DNA of 64,000 nt from Haladaptatus pallidirubidus (GTDB lineage: Archaea; Halobacteriota; Halobacteria; Halobacteriales; Haladaptataceae), in NCBI RefSeq assembly GCF_020700235.1, contig NZ_CP085303.1, positions 124,001 to 188,000 of the forward strand. The letters run 5' to 3'. Positions 45,991-55,585 of the stretch are shown one piece after another. The notes under the pieces are model-generated. The model saw only the letters and a list, made by a program, of their open reading frames with translations. It did no database searches and was not told the origin of the DNA. How positions within the stretch are numbered: position 1 is the first letter of the stretch; every line of letters starts with the position of its first letter. The position numbers and the translations under genes are program-made.

Positions 45991-46415
45991 GTGGATACCA
46001 GGCGTGTTTTTTCATCCTTCACGCTTATGAGGCACAAGAATTCTCGCATTCGAGAGCTGACATTCCCATTAGTCGCCAATGCAAGCGACTTTCTTCACCC
46101 GTGATGTTTTGGCATGTGATAACTTGAGCAGGTATTCAGCATGCATGACGATTTATCATATTAAAATAATATGGACACAATTGATAAATGTATTGAATTC
46201 ATCATTGAAATAATATAAAATACGCGCAGAATGTGGCCCAAAATTATTACTGCTTGTATCACATACCGGTGAATGTCCCATCGTCGCCGTGGCACCGCCG
46301 ACGGGACACTGTCATCCACTCCTTTCGCTGAAATGACTAAAATGATAACTGACTAGTATCGACTCCAATTAGCGGGGTACCTCTAAATGCGATAGTGGAC
46401 TGTTGTACGCTCTAC
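45991..46415. other. Gene-free gap between relic and glmS
   Basis: No gene supported. AT-rich core (46140-46250). Around 46272-46305 an imperfect inverted repeat (GTCCCATCGTCGCCG ... CGCCGACGGGAC) lies downstream of the glmS stop and may act in transcription end; weak. Confidence 0.3.
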
Positions 46416-48230
46416 CTATTCAACAGTGACACTTTTTGCCAAATTTCGTGGTTTATCGATTGGTCGTCCAAGGTTTCGGGCGGCATGATAGGACACCAAC
46501 TGTAGTTTGACATTCGCGAGCAGCCCCGACCACACTGGGTGCGTATCAGGAATTTCGAGGAACGAATCCGCGATATCTGCCGACGAGTGCTTTTCACTTG
46601 CTACTGCGATAACAGGCGCACCGCGGGCCTGTGCCTCTTTTGCATTCTGTAGTGTTTTGGTGTCATTCTCGCCATTAAATAATACAAATATCGGCGTATC
46701 CGGCGTTACGAGTGCGAGCGGACCATGTTTGAGTTCGCCAGAGGCAAACCCTTCCGCGTGTTCGTAGGTGATCTCCTTGAATTTCAATGCACCCTCTTTC
46801 GCGACTGCGTTGTTCAGTCCTCTCCCGATGAAAAAGTACGATTTGCTTCCAGCGTATCGACTGGCAATACGTTTTGCCTCTGTCGAAGTAAGTAGCTTCT
46901 CGACATTTTCAGGCAGGACTTCCAGGCTTCGTAAAAGTTCGGCCTTGTCTTCTGGTGGGGTCGCGGTTTCGATATCTTCGGCGAGGCGAAGAGCGAGCAG
47001 GGAAAGCGTTACTGCTTGTGAAGAAAACGTCTTCGTCGCGGCAACTCCAATTTCCGGACCAGCGCGAATGAACAGTGAGTCGTCAGCTTCGCGGGCCGCT
47101 GTTGAACCCACTACGTTGGTTACGGTGACGACGCGAGCGCCCTGCGATTTTGCCTGTCTAAGAGCTCCAAGGGTGTCTGCTGTTTCGCCACTTTGCGTCA
47201 CTGCAATAGCAAGTGTCTTGTCCGAAACCGGACCTGGATTAGAACCGACGTACTCGCTGGCGCGGAATGCCTGTGCTCTAATTCCCGCTCGGTTGAGCAT
47301 CTGTTGACCGTACAGTGCGGCATGGTATGATGTTCCGCAGGCGACGAAATGGACGTCGTCAATACCGCTAAATGTACCCTTCGGGAAATCTTCAAGACAG
47401 ATTTCATTGTCTTGTATGCGACCTTCGATGGTATTCGAGAGCGCGTTTGGTTGGGTGTATATCTCTTTGAGCATGTAGTGCTCATAGCCACCCTTGCCAG
47501 CGTCTTCGGGATCCCAGTCGATTTGCTTGACATCACGATTAATCTGATTTCCTTCGAGGTCAGTCATCGTGACGCCGTTCGGCTTGAGAACAGCGACATC
47601 ACCATCTTCGAAGTAAACCACTTTGTCGGTATGATCGAGGAAGGCGGGCACATCGCTTGCAAGGTAATACTCGTCATTGTCCAATCCAAGAATGAGTGGT
47701 GAGCCTTGCCGGGCTGCATAGATGGCATCAACGCCATCCACGAGTGCAGCAACTGCGTAGCTTCCTTCGAGTTTGCGAATCGTCTTGCGGAAAGCATCTT
47801 CGATAGTCGCCTCTGTTTCGAGGTGTCGCTCAAACAAGTGTGGAATGACCTCGGTATCGGTTTCGCTTGTGAACTCGTGACCTTGCGACTTGAGCCACTC
47901 TTTGAGTTCAGCGTAGTTTTCGATGATGCCGTTATGAACGACTGCAACTTGATCGGTCTCGCTTGTATGGGGGTGGGCGTTTGCGTCGGTTGGCGAACCG
48001 TGTGTGCTCCAACGAGTGTGACCGATACCAACGTTCCCCTGTGGTACATTTCCGACAATAGTGTCTTTTAAATCCGAAATCTGACCAGAACGCTTGTAGA
48101 CCGAAATTCCAGAGCCGTTCTGGATGGCGACGCCAGCCGAGTCGTAGCCTCGATACTCAAGATTTTCGAGGCCTGTAACGAGCTTTGTAATTGCGTCACC
48201 TTCTCCAATACGGGCGATAATTCCACACAT
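46416..48230 (-). CDS. glmS: Glutamine-fructose-6-phosphate aminotransferase
   Basis: 604 residues, full length. N-terminal glutaminase: catalytic Cys2 in MCGIIARIGEGDA, then LEYRGYDSAGVAI, HTRWSTHGSPTDANAHPH and VVHNGIIENY. Two SIS isomerase domains follow, with FVACGTSYHAALYGQQML, VTQSGETADTLGALRQAKS, ATKTFSSQAVTLSLL and the C-terminal RPIDKPRNLAKSVTVE, whose end is conserved in GlmS. It makes glucosamine-6-P from fructose-6-P and glutamine in the cytoplasm, the entry step for amino sugars. It is convergent with the mutase gene at 44465 across an IS relic. Start at ATG 48230 is fixed by Cys2. Confidence 0.96.
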   Translation of the reverse strand: MCGIIARIGEGDAITKLVTGLENLEYRGYDSAGVAIQNGSGISVYKRSGQISDLKDTIVGNVPQGNVGIGHTRWSTHGSPTDANAHPHTSETDQVAVVHNGIIENYAELKEWLKSQGHEFTSETDTEVIPHLFERHLETEATIEDAFRKTIRKLEGSYAVAALVDGVDAIYAARQGSPLILGLDNDEYYLASDVPAFLDHTDKVVYFEDGDVAVLKPNGVTMTDLEGNQINRDVKQIDWDPEDAGKGGYEHYMLKEIYTQPNALSNTIEGRIQDNEICLEDFPKGTFSGIDDVHFVACGTSYHAALYGQQMLNRAGIRAQAFRASEYVGSNPGPVSDKTLAIAVTQSGETADTLGALRQAKSQGARVVTVTNVVGSTAAREADDSLFIRAGPEIGVAATKTFSSQAVTLSLLALRLAEDIETATPPEDKAELLRSLEVLPENVEKLLTSTEAKRIASRYAGSKSYFFIGRGLNNAVAKEGALKFKEITYEHAEGFASGELKHGPLALVTPDTPIFVLFNGENDTKTLQNAKEAQARGAPVIAVASEKHSSADIADSFLEIPDTHPVWSGLLANVKLQLVSYHAARNLGRPIDKPRNLAKSVTVE

Positions 48231-48575
48231 CTATGTCTCCTCCGATTGGATTGTGGATCGCTCATAATGGTCGCTTGGTTCTATTCGTCTCACTATAGAG
48301 CGAGTCGTTACAGAATGAGCCGTCGCATATTCATTGATGAGTAGCTGATTCATGGGTGTGTCCTGTAGCCACGTCGTCTTGATGGCCAGAACGACAGGTG
48401 GCTCTTACCTCAACATTTCACTCTATCCCCATTACTATAGACCGATTAAGGAAGCTTTAGCAGGCCTGTAAACCAAAAACATGTGTTCTCATTCCAGATT
48501 CATTGTGAAAATTAGCCGCTAAGCTGTAAAAAACAATCCTAAACTTCATAGATTTAGTAAAACCGTTATTTTATA
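48231..48575. other. Gap between glmS and the repeat-wHTH membrane protein
   Basis: No gene supported. Carries the glmS promoter side (48231-48300) and the 3-prime end of the next minus-strand gene. Nothing else recognised. Confidence 0.35.
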
Positions 48576-50015
48576 TCACTCATTCTCATTTTCCGAAGAG
48601 GTGACTACATTATCGGGTTCCTGTCCATACAAAACCACGATATTCTTTCGACCAATGTTTATTTTGCTGATTTGCTGATTGTCTTCCATTTTCGAAAGTA
48701 ACCGACTCACTTTCGATTTTGACCAGCCGGTTTTTTCGATAATTTTCCCCTGTGCAAGTCGGCCGTTGTTTTCACGCAGGTGAGAGAGTACTTGATCTTC
48801 ATCAGTTGCCACTTTGGTGGATTGTGCTGCTTCTAACGTTGGTTCCCGTTGAATATTGTTGTTACGTAGCTTTGAAAGCCAATTATTGTCCGTACGCTGA
48901 AACAGTACTACACCTCCAATGAGCACACTCAGCAAAACAAGATACAACCCACCTGCAATAACAGGACTCATTGGATTTGTCCCAAATCGATGCTCGAATC
49001 CGTCACTAAGTCCGTCGTTGTCGGTATCTTTATTGAGTGGGTCTGTTCCTATTTCGATTTCCTTACCGTCGTTTAATCCGTCACCATCCGTGTCGATTTT
49101 TGTCGGATCGGTCCCGAGTTTTTTTTCTTCCCCATCGTTAAGTCCATCGTCATCGGTGTCAGGTTCTAATGGATCTGTTTCTCCCCCAAGCTCGGTAGCA
49201 TCGCTGAGACCATCTCCGTCAGTGTCATTTTTTGTCGGATCGGTCGCTGGATTTCCGTTGATCTCTTTTATATCTGTTAACCCGTCACCGTCGGTATCTG
49301 CTGCGCTCGCGTTTGTCCCATTTTGAACTTCTTGGCCATCATTCAACCCATCGTCATCCGTATCAGATTGATTTGGATTTGCTCCTAACTGTATCTCTTC
49401 AGCGTCTCGAAGCCCATCGTCATCTGAATCTGCTTTCGTTGGGTCTGTTTCATAATCAATAACTTCTGCACGGTCGTTAAGTCCATCCTTATCAGTGTCC
49501 TCACTAGTGACGTTTGTTCCAATCTCTATTTCTTCCTTGTTCATCAGTTGATCCCCATCTTCGTCTCCTGATTTAGTCATAGCATAGACCGGTGCTGTAT
49601 TTTGTGTGAGGACAGTTCCATCCTTTTTGACGTTAACAACAGCAGTCCGTTGTCCGCTTTCGTTTTGAGGAACGTTGGCAAAGCTGAGATTGATACGTTG
49701 TACGGTATTTTTAGACAACGATATATCTCGGCACGTACCCGGACTCGTCGTGTTATTATTCGATAATTTGGTATACGTACAAAGTTCGTAGCTCCCCGAA
49801 CGATTTCCTGTATAGAGTGTCACACTCAAATTATACGGTTCTGATTGCCAGAGATACGTATTGTTCTCGCCAGTTTCAGCTGCACCTGCCCCGCTGTATG
49901 TAATAGATTGAATAACAAGTTGATTATTCGATGATGATGCAGCTAATGCCACAGGTGTCATGGTGGCAAATAGAAGTACACATGTGCATACTATCACTAC
50001 TATCTTATTTGTCAT
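48576..50015 (-). CDS. Membrane-spanning protein: external calcium-type repeats, internal winged helix
   Basis: 479 residues. Signal peptide (VIVCTCVLLFATMTPVALAA, about 7-26), a beta domain (about 30-150), then nine thrombospondin-type-3-like repeats (about 153-340) such as DTDDDGLNDGQEV and DTDGDGLTDIKEI, each with spaced Asp for Ca binding. One helix follows (SPVIAGGLYLVLLSVLIGGV, about 352-371). Inside is a winged helix (about 403-465): VLSHLRENNGRLAQGKIIEK, then TGWSKSKVSRLLSKMEDNQQ and ISKINIGRKNIVVLYG. Type I topology puts the repeats outside and the DNA-binding-like domain in the cytoplasm, the layout of a one-component membrane regulator. It stands alone. Function not known. Confidence 0.82.
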   Translation of the reverse strand: MTNKIVVIVCTCVLLFATMTPVALAASSSNNQLVIQSITYSGAGAAETGENNTYLWQSEPYNLSVTLYTGNRSGSYELCTYTKLSNNNTTSPGTCRDISLSKNTVQRINLSFANVPQNESGQRTAVVNVKKDGTVLTQNTAPVYAMTKSGDEDGDQLMNKEEIEIGTNVTSEDTDKDGLNDRAEVIDYETDPTKADSDDDGLRDAEEIQLGANPNQSDTDDDGLNDGQEVQNGTNASAADTDGDGLTDIKEINGNPATDPTKNDTDGDGLSDATELGGETDPLEPDTDDDGLNDGEEKKLGTDPTKIDTDGDGLNDGKEIEIGTDPLNKDTDNDGLSDGFEHRFGTNPMSPVIAGGLYLVLLSVLIGGVVLFQRTDNNWLSKLRNNNIQREPTLEAAQSTKVATDEDQVLSHLRENNGRLAQGKIIEKTGWSKSKVSRLLSKMEDNQQISKINIGRKNIVVLYGQEPDNVVTSSENENE

Positions 50016-50477
50016 TTTTATTACGTATCCGAACTATCTATTTCAAAGATTGGACCTTCTGTGTTTGCTATCTCGGTGATGGGTATTTTTCTTTTGGGTT
50101 GTGTTCCTATTGTATAGGTATTTTGGATTTAATCGAGATCGACCCAACTACCTAGCATCAATCAGAGCCCTGTTTGACTGGTTCTGTGGGTTACTGCCTA
50201 TCTTACATACGTGATGTCACTATATTTAATAATTAGGGTGAAATATCCTACATCGCTTATCAACGTACTATATGTTTGCACCAAACAAGTTGGAAATCAA
50301 TAGTAAATATATAAACAATACTTAGAAGAAGAAAATTAAAAATGATTATAAAATAGAAAATCGTATTGTTAGAGTCATTTAGTGAGGGTGATCGTACCGA
50401 TATCTGTTGTCTAAGGTAGTGCCACTCACATGATAGCACCGCTTATCGTATTGCTCACTTCGTAGTTACGTTGATAC
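50016..50477. other. Gap upstream of the repeat-wHTH gene
   Basis: No gene supported. Holds the promoter side of the gene starting at 50015 and AT-rich DNA (50225-50365). Confidence 0.35.
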
Positions 50478-51077
50478 AGGCGCAAAGCCTCGCCCTTTAG
50501 GGCAGGGATACGCGCCGTACACTCCGTTAGCCAACCGAAAACTACGGTATTTCTGGCGTCGTACTGTACGGTAAGCCAATCGCATAAAGTATCAATTGGG
50601 AGACCCGGGGCCGCTCCCCGTCGATACGGACGGTTCCACACCCACCGGCGGCAAACCCGCCGAGGAGTACGTGGTTCGGATTCGTTCGCCGTCCTCACAG
50701 TACCCTTAACTCCGCTGGAATCATGGCGGTAACGCCTGTGTACGAGAGGGGGTGATGACTGAATCAAAACCTGCCCCGTTCGCGGTTGCACTTCGCCACA
50801 ACCGGCGTGGCGGAGTACGGTCGATGGCACGTCCCGTGTCAGGTCCTTCGAAAGAGGGACGTGAATCGCCACGTTCGAACGGTCGCACCGTGCGACCGGA
50901 CGTGACGAGCGCCACAAGCGGATATCCAAGCATACTACGTCGCGTTTGCGGCCCGACGTGGAGCGCACGAACCCGGTACTCCCACCATGGGGGGAAGTTG
51001 CCTTCGGGGAACTCGGTACGAGTCCGACGCCCCACGAAGGAATCCTCGCGCTTCAGCGCAGGGAGGATGTCAATCAT
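50478..51077 (+). mobile_element. IS1341-type relic with internal deletion, about 600 bp
   Basis: The left part has a hairpin GCCTCGCCCTTTAGGGCAGG; the right part (50975-51077) has TTGCCTTCGGGG, CCCCACGAAGGAATCC, the stem CTCGCGCTTCAGCGCAG and GGGAGGATGTCAATC. GC-rich against the flanks. Both possible strands are open for 110-180 codons but with no transposase motif, so I treat these frames as chance. Confidence 0.65.
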
Positions 51078-51124
51078 CTGGCTTTCTTCGTGATAGTTAT
51101 ACAGCGTTTCGACAGACGAGGTTT

Positions 51125-51660
51125 TTAAACAGTGTCCGCCTCTTCTTTTGACATCCTCCCCGCCGTAAACGGCGAGTATTCCTCGAAGAGGAGATTACGG
51201 TTGCGCGTTTCCTCGGGAGCGAAGGACGCTTTCGCGTCTTCCCTCAATGGGTACCGTCCAATTATGACCACAGACGTACATTGCAGCGCGTAGAGCCGTG
51301 TCAAAGCGGCCTTCCCACCCATGTTCAATGGGCGTTTCACCTGGGAATATTACATCCCGTCCACGGCAGGATATTCAGCCTGCTGGGTACCATCATCAGC
51401 GTCAGACGACCCATAGGCCCAAACTGGTGGAGTGGGCTTCGACTTTGTTACCATGTGACGAGTCGATGCGAAGCATCGATACGGTCAAAGTCCGTGTTCG
51501 CCAACGAGGAAACGTCGGTAGCTATAGATGCGGCGGTAAGAGGCTTAATCCTACCGTTCGTGGCATATCCGGTAATGAAATGTACAGCGGAAGCCGAACC
51601 AAGCTGACGGTGCATATCTACGCCCGAAAGAACGTGGCATTGCGCCTGTTCAACCTGTAA
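51125..51660 (-). mobile_element. IS1341-type relic, inverted (tnpB 3-prime side)
   Basis: On the plus strand it opens TGACATCCTCCCCGCCGTAA followed by ACGGCGAGTATTCC (51149-51186), the inverse of the standard right end. Minus-strand readings such as EETRNRNLLFEEYSPFTAGR (51125-51340) are typical of the 3-prime side of these elements. About 50 bp from the relic at 50478-51077 in opposite orientation: two separate insertions, tail to tail. Confidence 0.62.
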
Positions 51661-52156
51661 ATGTGAAGATCTGTGGTATGAAAACAAAGTGTGTAATATT
51701 GTCCTCTCACCTAGCGATCTATGTGTTATACTACTGGTTTGGTACATTTCTAACAAATTTATTACCAATTTAGGTTGTTGTGCTGTGTTTAACACCTTGC
51801 AGCCTGGTGATTTTGCGCAATATGAATTCTATTCTTTATCTTATAATAAACTCGTGATTCTGTTGTCGATGCAACTGAATCATATGGATGCATAATGAAT
51901 CACTTGGACTGTTGCTATTTGACTGTGGGTTTCCCCCTCTTTGTAATCAGTTAGCACGAAAAATATTGGTTGAATACGGATTTTCGGGTACGACAGGCTT
52001 AGCTACTGTATAATAAAGCCTCTATGGTCACATTGATCAGATGAGGCTAATGTCTGACCGGACTAAGAGGGTTAAATACCTCCACACTCCCTGCTGCCGG
52101 TCGCTTCAATGCCGTTCAGGCGGCGTTGAAGAGCGAACGACGGAGGATCATCATCC
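51661..52156. other. Gap upstream of the nucleotide-sugar dehydrogenase operon
   Basis: No gene supported. AT-rich, with the promoter side of the operon. Confidence 0.4.
52142..52149 (+). promoter_or_regulatory. Strong Shine-Dalgarno of the dehydrogenase gene
   Basis: GGAGGATC lies 7-8 bp before ATG 52157. All four genes of this operon have a comparable CGGAGG motif before the start (53512-53518, 54467-54473, 55572-55577), unlike many genes here. Confidence 0.65.
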
Positions 52157-53527
52157 ATGAACTCGACGATAGGAGACACAGACACCCAGCAAGAGTATAC
52201 TGAAAGCGAGAAAAAAGACATAATTAGAAGTCGAGACGCAACGATTTGTGTTGTCGGTCTCGGTTATGTTGGACTCCCGTTGGCGGTCGGATTTGACCAA
52301 GAAGGGTTTGACGTTGTCGGCTTCGATATTGACGACGGAAAAGTCGAAACTCTTCAGAGTGGCACCGATACGACAGGCGATCTCGGTGACAAAACTATCA
52401 CCGAAAGCGAAGTTGCATACACAACCGACCCGGCGGAAATCGCTGATGCTGACTATGTGATGATTACGGTACCAACCCCCGTCGATCAGAACCAACAACC
52501 CAATTTCGATTTTGTCGAGAGCGCCGGGCGAACTATAGGCGAATACATGTCCCCTGATACGACGGTTATTCTCGAATCGACTGTCTTCCCAGGTGCGACT
52601 CGCGAAGTCCTTATCCCTGCACTCGAAGCCGCTTCTAGACTTACCTGCGGCGAAGACTTCTATGTCGGCTATTCGCCCGAACGTGCAACACCAGGCGACC
52701 CCAAGCATGGATTGCGTGATGTGGTTAAAGTCGTCGGCGGGATGAATGCTGAAGTTCGCGATGATATTGCAGATCTATATGCAACAGTCATCGACGCGGG
52801 CGTACACAAGGCTGCATCGATGGAAGTCGCGGAGGCAAGCAAAGTCGTTGAAAACATTCAGCGAGATCTGAACATCGCCCTCATGAACGAGCTCGCGATG
52901 GCATTTGACAACATGGATATGGATATCGACACCCGCGATGTACTCGAAGCGTCGGGCACAAAGTGGAACTTCCACGACTATCGCCCTGGACTCGTCGGCG
53001 GCCACTGCATTCCTGTTGATCCGTACTTCTTTATCCATCGCTCTAAACAAGCTGGCTACGCACCACATCTCATCGAACAAAGTCGGACTGTAAACGAGAC
53101 GATGCCTGCTCACATCGCGAACATGATGATAAAGGAACTCAACCGAGCAGGCAAAACGCTACGCGGCAGTCGGGTTCTCATTCTTGGCCTGACTTACAAA
53201 CCGGACGTGGCTGACATTCGTACGTCGAAAGTGGATAATATCGTTCGACATCTTCACGAGTACGATATCGAAACAATCGGCTATGACCCACACGGGGATA
53301 ACGACTTGATGCGCGACCAGCTCGATACCTTAATCCAAGAGGACGACGAGCTATCGTTCGAGAAATTCGACGGCATTATCCTTGCGACACCGCATCACGA
53401 GTTCAACGACCTCGACACCACAAAGATGGCTGCTCAGATGAATGAAAACCCTGTCCTCATAGACGTTACCGGTGCGCTCAATGGCGATGAGGTTTCTAAC
53501 GCCGGATTCTCGTATCGGAGGGTGTAG
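52157..53527 (+). CDS. UDP-sugar (UDP-GlcNAc/UDP-ManNAc type) 6-dehydrogenase
   Basis: 456 residues. Rossmann start TICVVGLGYVGLPLAVGFDQ (about 30-49), YVMITVPTPVDQNQQPNFDF, ILESTVFPGATREVLIPALE, the catalytic loop GGHCIPVDPYFFIHRSKQAG (Cys about 280) and the C-terminal LILGLTYKPDVADIRTSKVD. The pattern is that of WbpA/TviB/WecC-type enzymes, which oxidise C6 of a UDP-N-acetylhexosamine or UDP-hexose to the uronic acid with NAD. Acidic sugars are common in haloarchaeal N-glycans. First gene of a tight four-gene operon; the next start follows its stop by 1 bp. Confidence 0.9.
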   Translation: MNSTIGDTDTQQEYTESEKKDIIRSRDATICVVGLGYVGLPLAVGFDQEGFDVVGFDIDDGKVETLQSGTDTTGDLGDKTITESEVAYTTDPAEIADADYVMITVPTPVDQNQQPNFDFVESAGRTIGEYMSPDTTVILESTVFPGATREVLIPALEAASRLTCGEDFYVGYSPERATPGDPKHGLRDVVKVVGGMNAEVRDDIADLYATVIDAGVHKAASMEVAEASKVVENIQRDLNIALMNELAMAFDNMDMDIDTRDVLEASGTKWNFHDYRPGLVGGHCIPVDPYFFIHRSKQAGYAPHLIEQSRTVNETMPAHIANMMIKELNRAGKTLRGSRVLILGLTYKPDVADIRTSKVDNIVRHLHEYDIETIGYDPHGDNDLMRDQLDTLIQEDDELSFEKFDGIILATPHHEFNDLDTTKMAAQMNENPVLIDVTGALNGDEVSNAGFSYRRV

Positions 53528-53528
53528 A

Positions 53529-54485
53529 ATGTATGGAGGGCACACGATAGGCGTCGTCGTGCCCGCGTACAACGAAGAAGGGTTCGTGGGCGATGTTCTT
53601 GATTCGCTTCCCGACTTCGTAGATCGCGTCTACGCTGTAGACGACGCCTCAACAGACGGTACGTGGGACGAAATTTGTGAATACGCTGCAGTCGAGCGCG
53701 CGGCCCGCACCAATGTAAGTGACGATACCGATGGCCAGGTCGTCGCCATTCGACATGACCACAATCGCGGCGCGGGTGGAGCGATTAAAACTGGTTATTT
53801 CGCTGCTCGTGCCGACGGTACCGACGTGACGGTCACTATTGATGCAGACGGGCAGATGGATCCCGAGATGATGACGCGGCTTCTCGATCCCATTGTGGCC
53901 GATGAGGCTGACTATACGAAAGGGAATCGATTGTCGAATCCGAAGTTTCGGAGCTCAATGCCGAAATTCCGCCTGCTCGGCAACTGGTTGCTAACCGGTT
54001 TAACACGAATCGCAAGCGGGTATTGGGATATAACTGACCCACAAAACGGTTATACGGCCATCTCGCTTCCCTCACTTGAAGCAATTGATCTAGAGGGGAT
54101 GTATGAATACTACGGCTACTGTAACGATATCCTCGTCAAATTGAATGTGGCAGGAATGCGGGTCATGGATGTGGACATGCCCGCAGTCTACGGCGCAGAA
54201 GAGAGTAGTATCGAATACGGCGATTACATCCCGAAGGTGTCTCTCATGCTTCTTCGCAATTTCCTTTGGCGATTAGGGGCACGCTATCGTACCCACCCAC
54301 TCGGTATTGCGTACGCATTCGGTATTTTTGCGGCGCTGACTGGCTTCGTTCATGTGTTCCGCGCGATCGGTTCGATCCTAACGGGATCACAAAGCAACAA
54401 CATGCGGAAGTCGCTCACATCGTTCATACTTGGCATCGTCGGCATTATTACCGGCCTTGCTCTTGATCGGAGGGAGAATCGATGA
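53529..54485 (+). CDS. GT2 dolichyl-phosphate-type glycosyltransferase, membrane anchored
   Basis: 318 residues from ATG 53529. The frame is open 19 codons upstream into the dehydrogenase end, but a CGGAGGG site precedes this ATG. IGVVVPAYNEEGFVGDVLDS, VYAVDDASTDGTWDEICEY, NRGAGGAIKTGYFAAR and the DxD motif VTIDADGQMDPEMMTRLLDP mark a DPM1-like catalytic domain. Two C-terminal helices (YAFGIFAALTGFVHVFRAIG; FILGIVGIITGLAL). Probably loads a sugar on dolichol phosphate at the cytoplasmic face. Its ATGA overlap with the next gene shows translational coupling. Confidence 0.9.
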   Translation: MYGGHTIGVVVPAYNEEGFVGDVLDSLPDFVDRVYAVDDASTDGTWDEICEYAAVERAARTNVSDDTDGQVVAIRHDHNRGAGGAIKTGYFAARADGTDVTVTIDADGQMDPEMMTRLLDPIVADEADYTKGNRLSNPKFRSSMPKFRLLGNWLLTGLTRIASGYWDITDPQNGYTAISLPSLEAIDLEGMYEYYGYCNDILVKLNVAGMRVMDVDMPAVYGAEESSIEYGDYIPKVSLMLLRNFLWRLGARYRTHPLGIAYAFGIFAALTGFVHVFRAIGSILTGSQSNNMRKSLTSFILGIVGIITGLALDRRENR

Positions 54486-55552
54486 GGGTATTTGTTACTA
54501 TCCAGCATCCAGCACATGTTCACTTCTTCCGAAATGCAATCACAGCACTAGAAGATGAGGGTCATGATGTGCATGTTTTCGCTCGCAGGAAGGAGATGGC
54601 TGTAGAGCTGCTCCAACGATACGATATCGACCATGAAGTATTGGCTGGCACTGCATCGGGACTGTCGCAGTTGGCATGGGTGCAAACAACCTATGAAGCT
54701 CGTTTGCTTCGCCGAGCGGTGCAGTTGAAACCGGACGTAATTACTGCAATCGGTGGGGTCGCAGCCGCTCATGTTGCGACAGTTGTTGGCGCACGAAGCA
54801 TCGTCTTTTATGACACAGAACACGCAAATCTCATCCAAAACCTTGCGTACCCGTTCGCGGATGTCATTTACACGCCAGATTGTTACAATCAAAGCATCGG
54901 CCCAAAGCAGGTTCGTTACCCCGGTTATCACGAACTCGCCTATCTTCACCCTGACCGCTTCACACCGGATCCAACTGTCATTTCCGACTTTGGACTTGAT
55001 CCCGACGATACGTTTGTCGTCCTCAGACTCGTCAAATGGGGCGCATCTCATGATGTCGGGCAGAGCGGGTTCAATGCCGTGGAGGATGTGATTGATCGAC
55101 TCGAAAACGCTGGAGCAGAAGTACTGATCACATCTGAACGACCGCTTCCAGCAGAACTCGAATCATATCGAACAACGGTTGAACCCCATCGGATGCATGA
55201 CCTCCTTGCTTTTGCTGACCTTTTCATCGGTGAAGGGGCAACAATGGCCGCAGAGAGCGCTGTTCTCGGCACTCCCGCAATTTATGTCAATACGCTCACG
55301 ATGGGCTATACGGACGAATTGGACGAGCGGTACGGACTATTGTTCAATTATCAAGGCGATGACCGCCATGCATTGGCACTCGATAAAGCTGTTTCCATCC
55401 TTGAGAATGATGAGAACTGGGAAGAATATCGTGAACGATTGTTAGCTGATAAGGTCGATACGACAAGCGTAATTCTCCGCGCAATTACCGGTCGCTCTAG
55501 TCAATCGAATACACAAGCTCAGAACCCGAATATCGAGGGAGAACTACTATGA
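54482..55552 (+). CDS. DUF354 GT-B glycosyltransferase
   Basis: 356 residues. DUF354 start MRVFVTIQHPAHVHFFRNAI, then VITAIGGVAAAHVATVVGAR and YDTEHANLIQNLAYPFADVI. The C-terminal nucleotide-sugar side has FIGEGATMAAESAVLGTPAI, then NTLTMGYTDELDERYGLLFN. The family is a UDP-GlcNAc-2-epimerase/MurG-like GT-B fold; archaeal members are in glycan clusters and are inferred glycosyltransferases. Four-base overlap with the preceding GT2 and 33 bp from the following membrane protein. Soluble, cytoplasmic. Donor unknown. Confidence 0.88.
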   Translation: MRVFVTIQHPAHVHFFRNAITALEDEGHDVHVFARRKEMAVELLQRYDIDHEVLAGTASGLSQLAWVQTTYEARLLRRAVQLKPDVITAIGGVAAAHVATVVGARSIVFYDTEHANLIQNLAYPFADVIYTPDCYNQSIGPKQVRYPGYHELAYLHPDRFTPDPTVISDFGLDPDDTFVVLRLVKWGASHDVGQSGFNAVEDVIDRLENAGAEVLITSERPLPAELESYRTTVEPHRMHDLLAFADLFIGEGATMAAESAVLGTPAIYVNTLTMGYTDELDERYGLLFNYQGDDRHALALDKAVSILENDENWEEYRERLLADKVDTTSVILRAITGRSSQSNTQAQNPNIEGELL

Positions 55553-55585
55553 TCGAACTACGATTCGACAGACGGAGGCTCTAAT

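Noticed and set aside
46768..47307. 179-codon plus-strand frame opposite glmS
   Set aside because: Lies wholly within a full-length, motif-complete glmS.
50426..50968. 180-codon minus-strand and neighbouring plus-strand frames in the relic at 50478-51077
   Set aside because: GC-rich relic DNA is open in several frames at once, with no start signal or domain.
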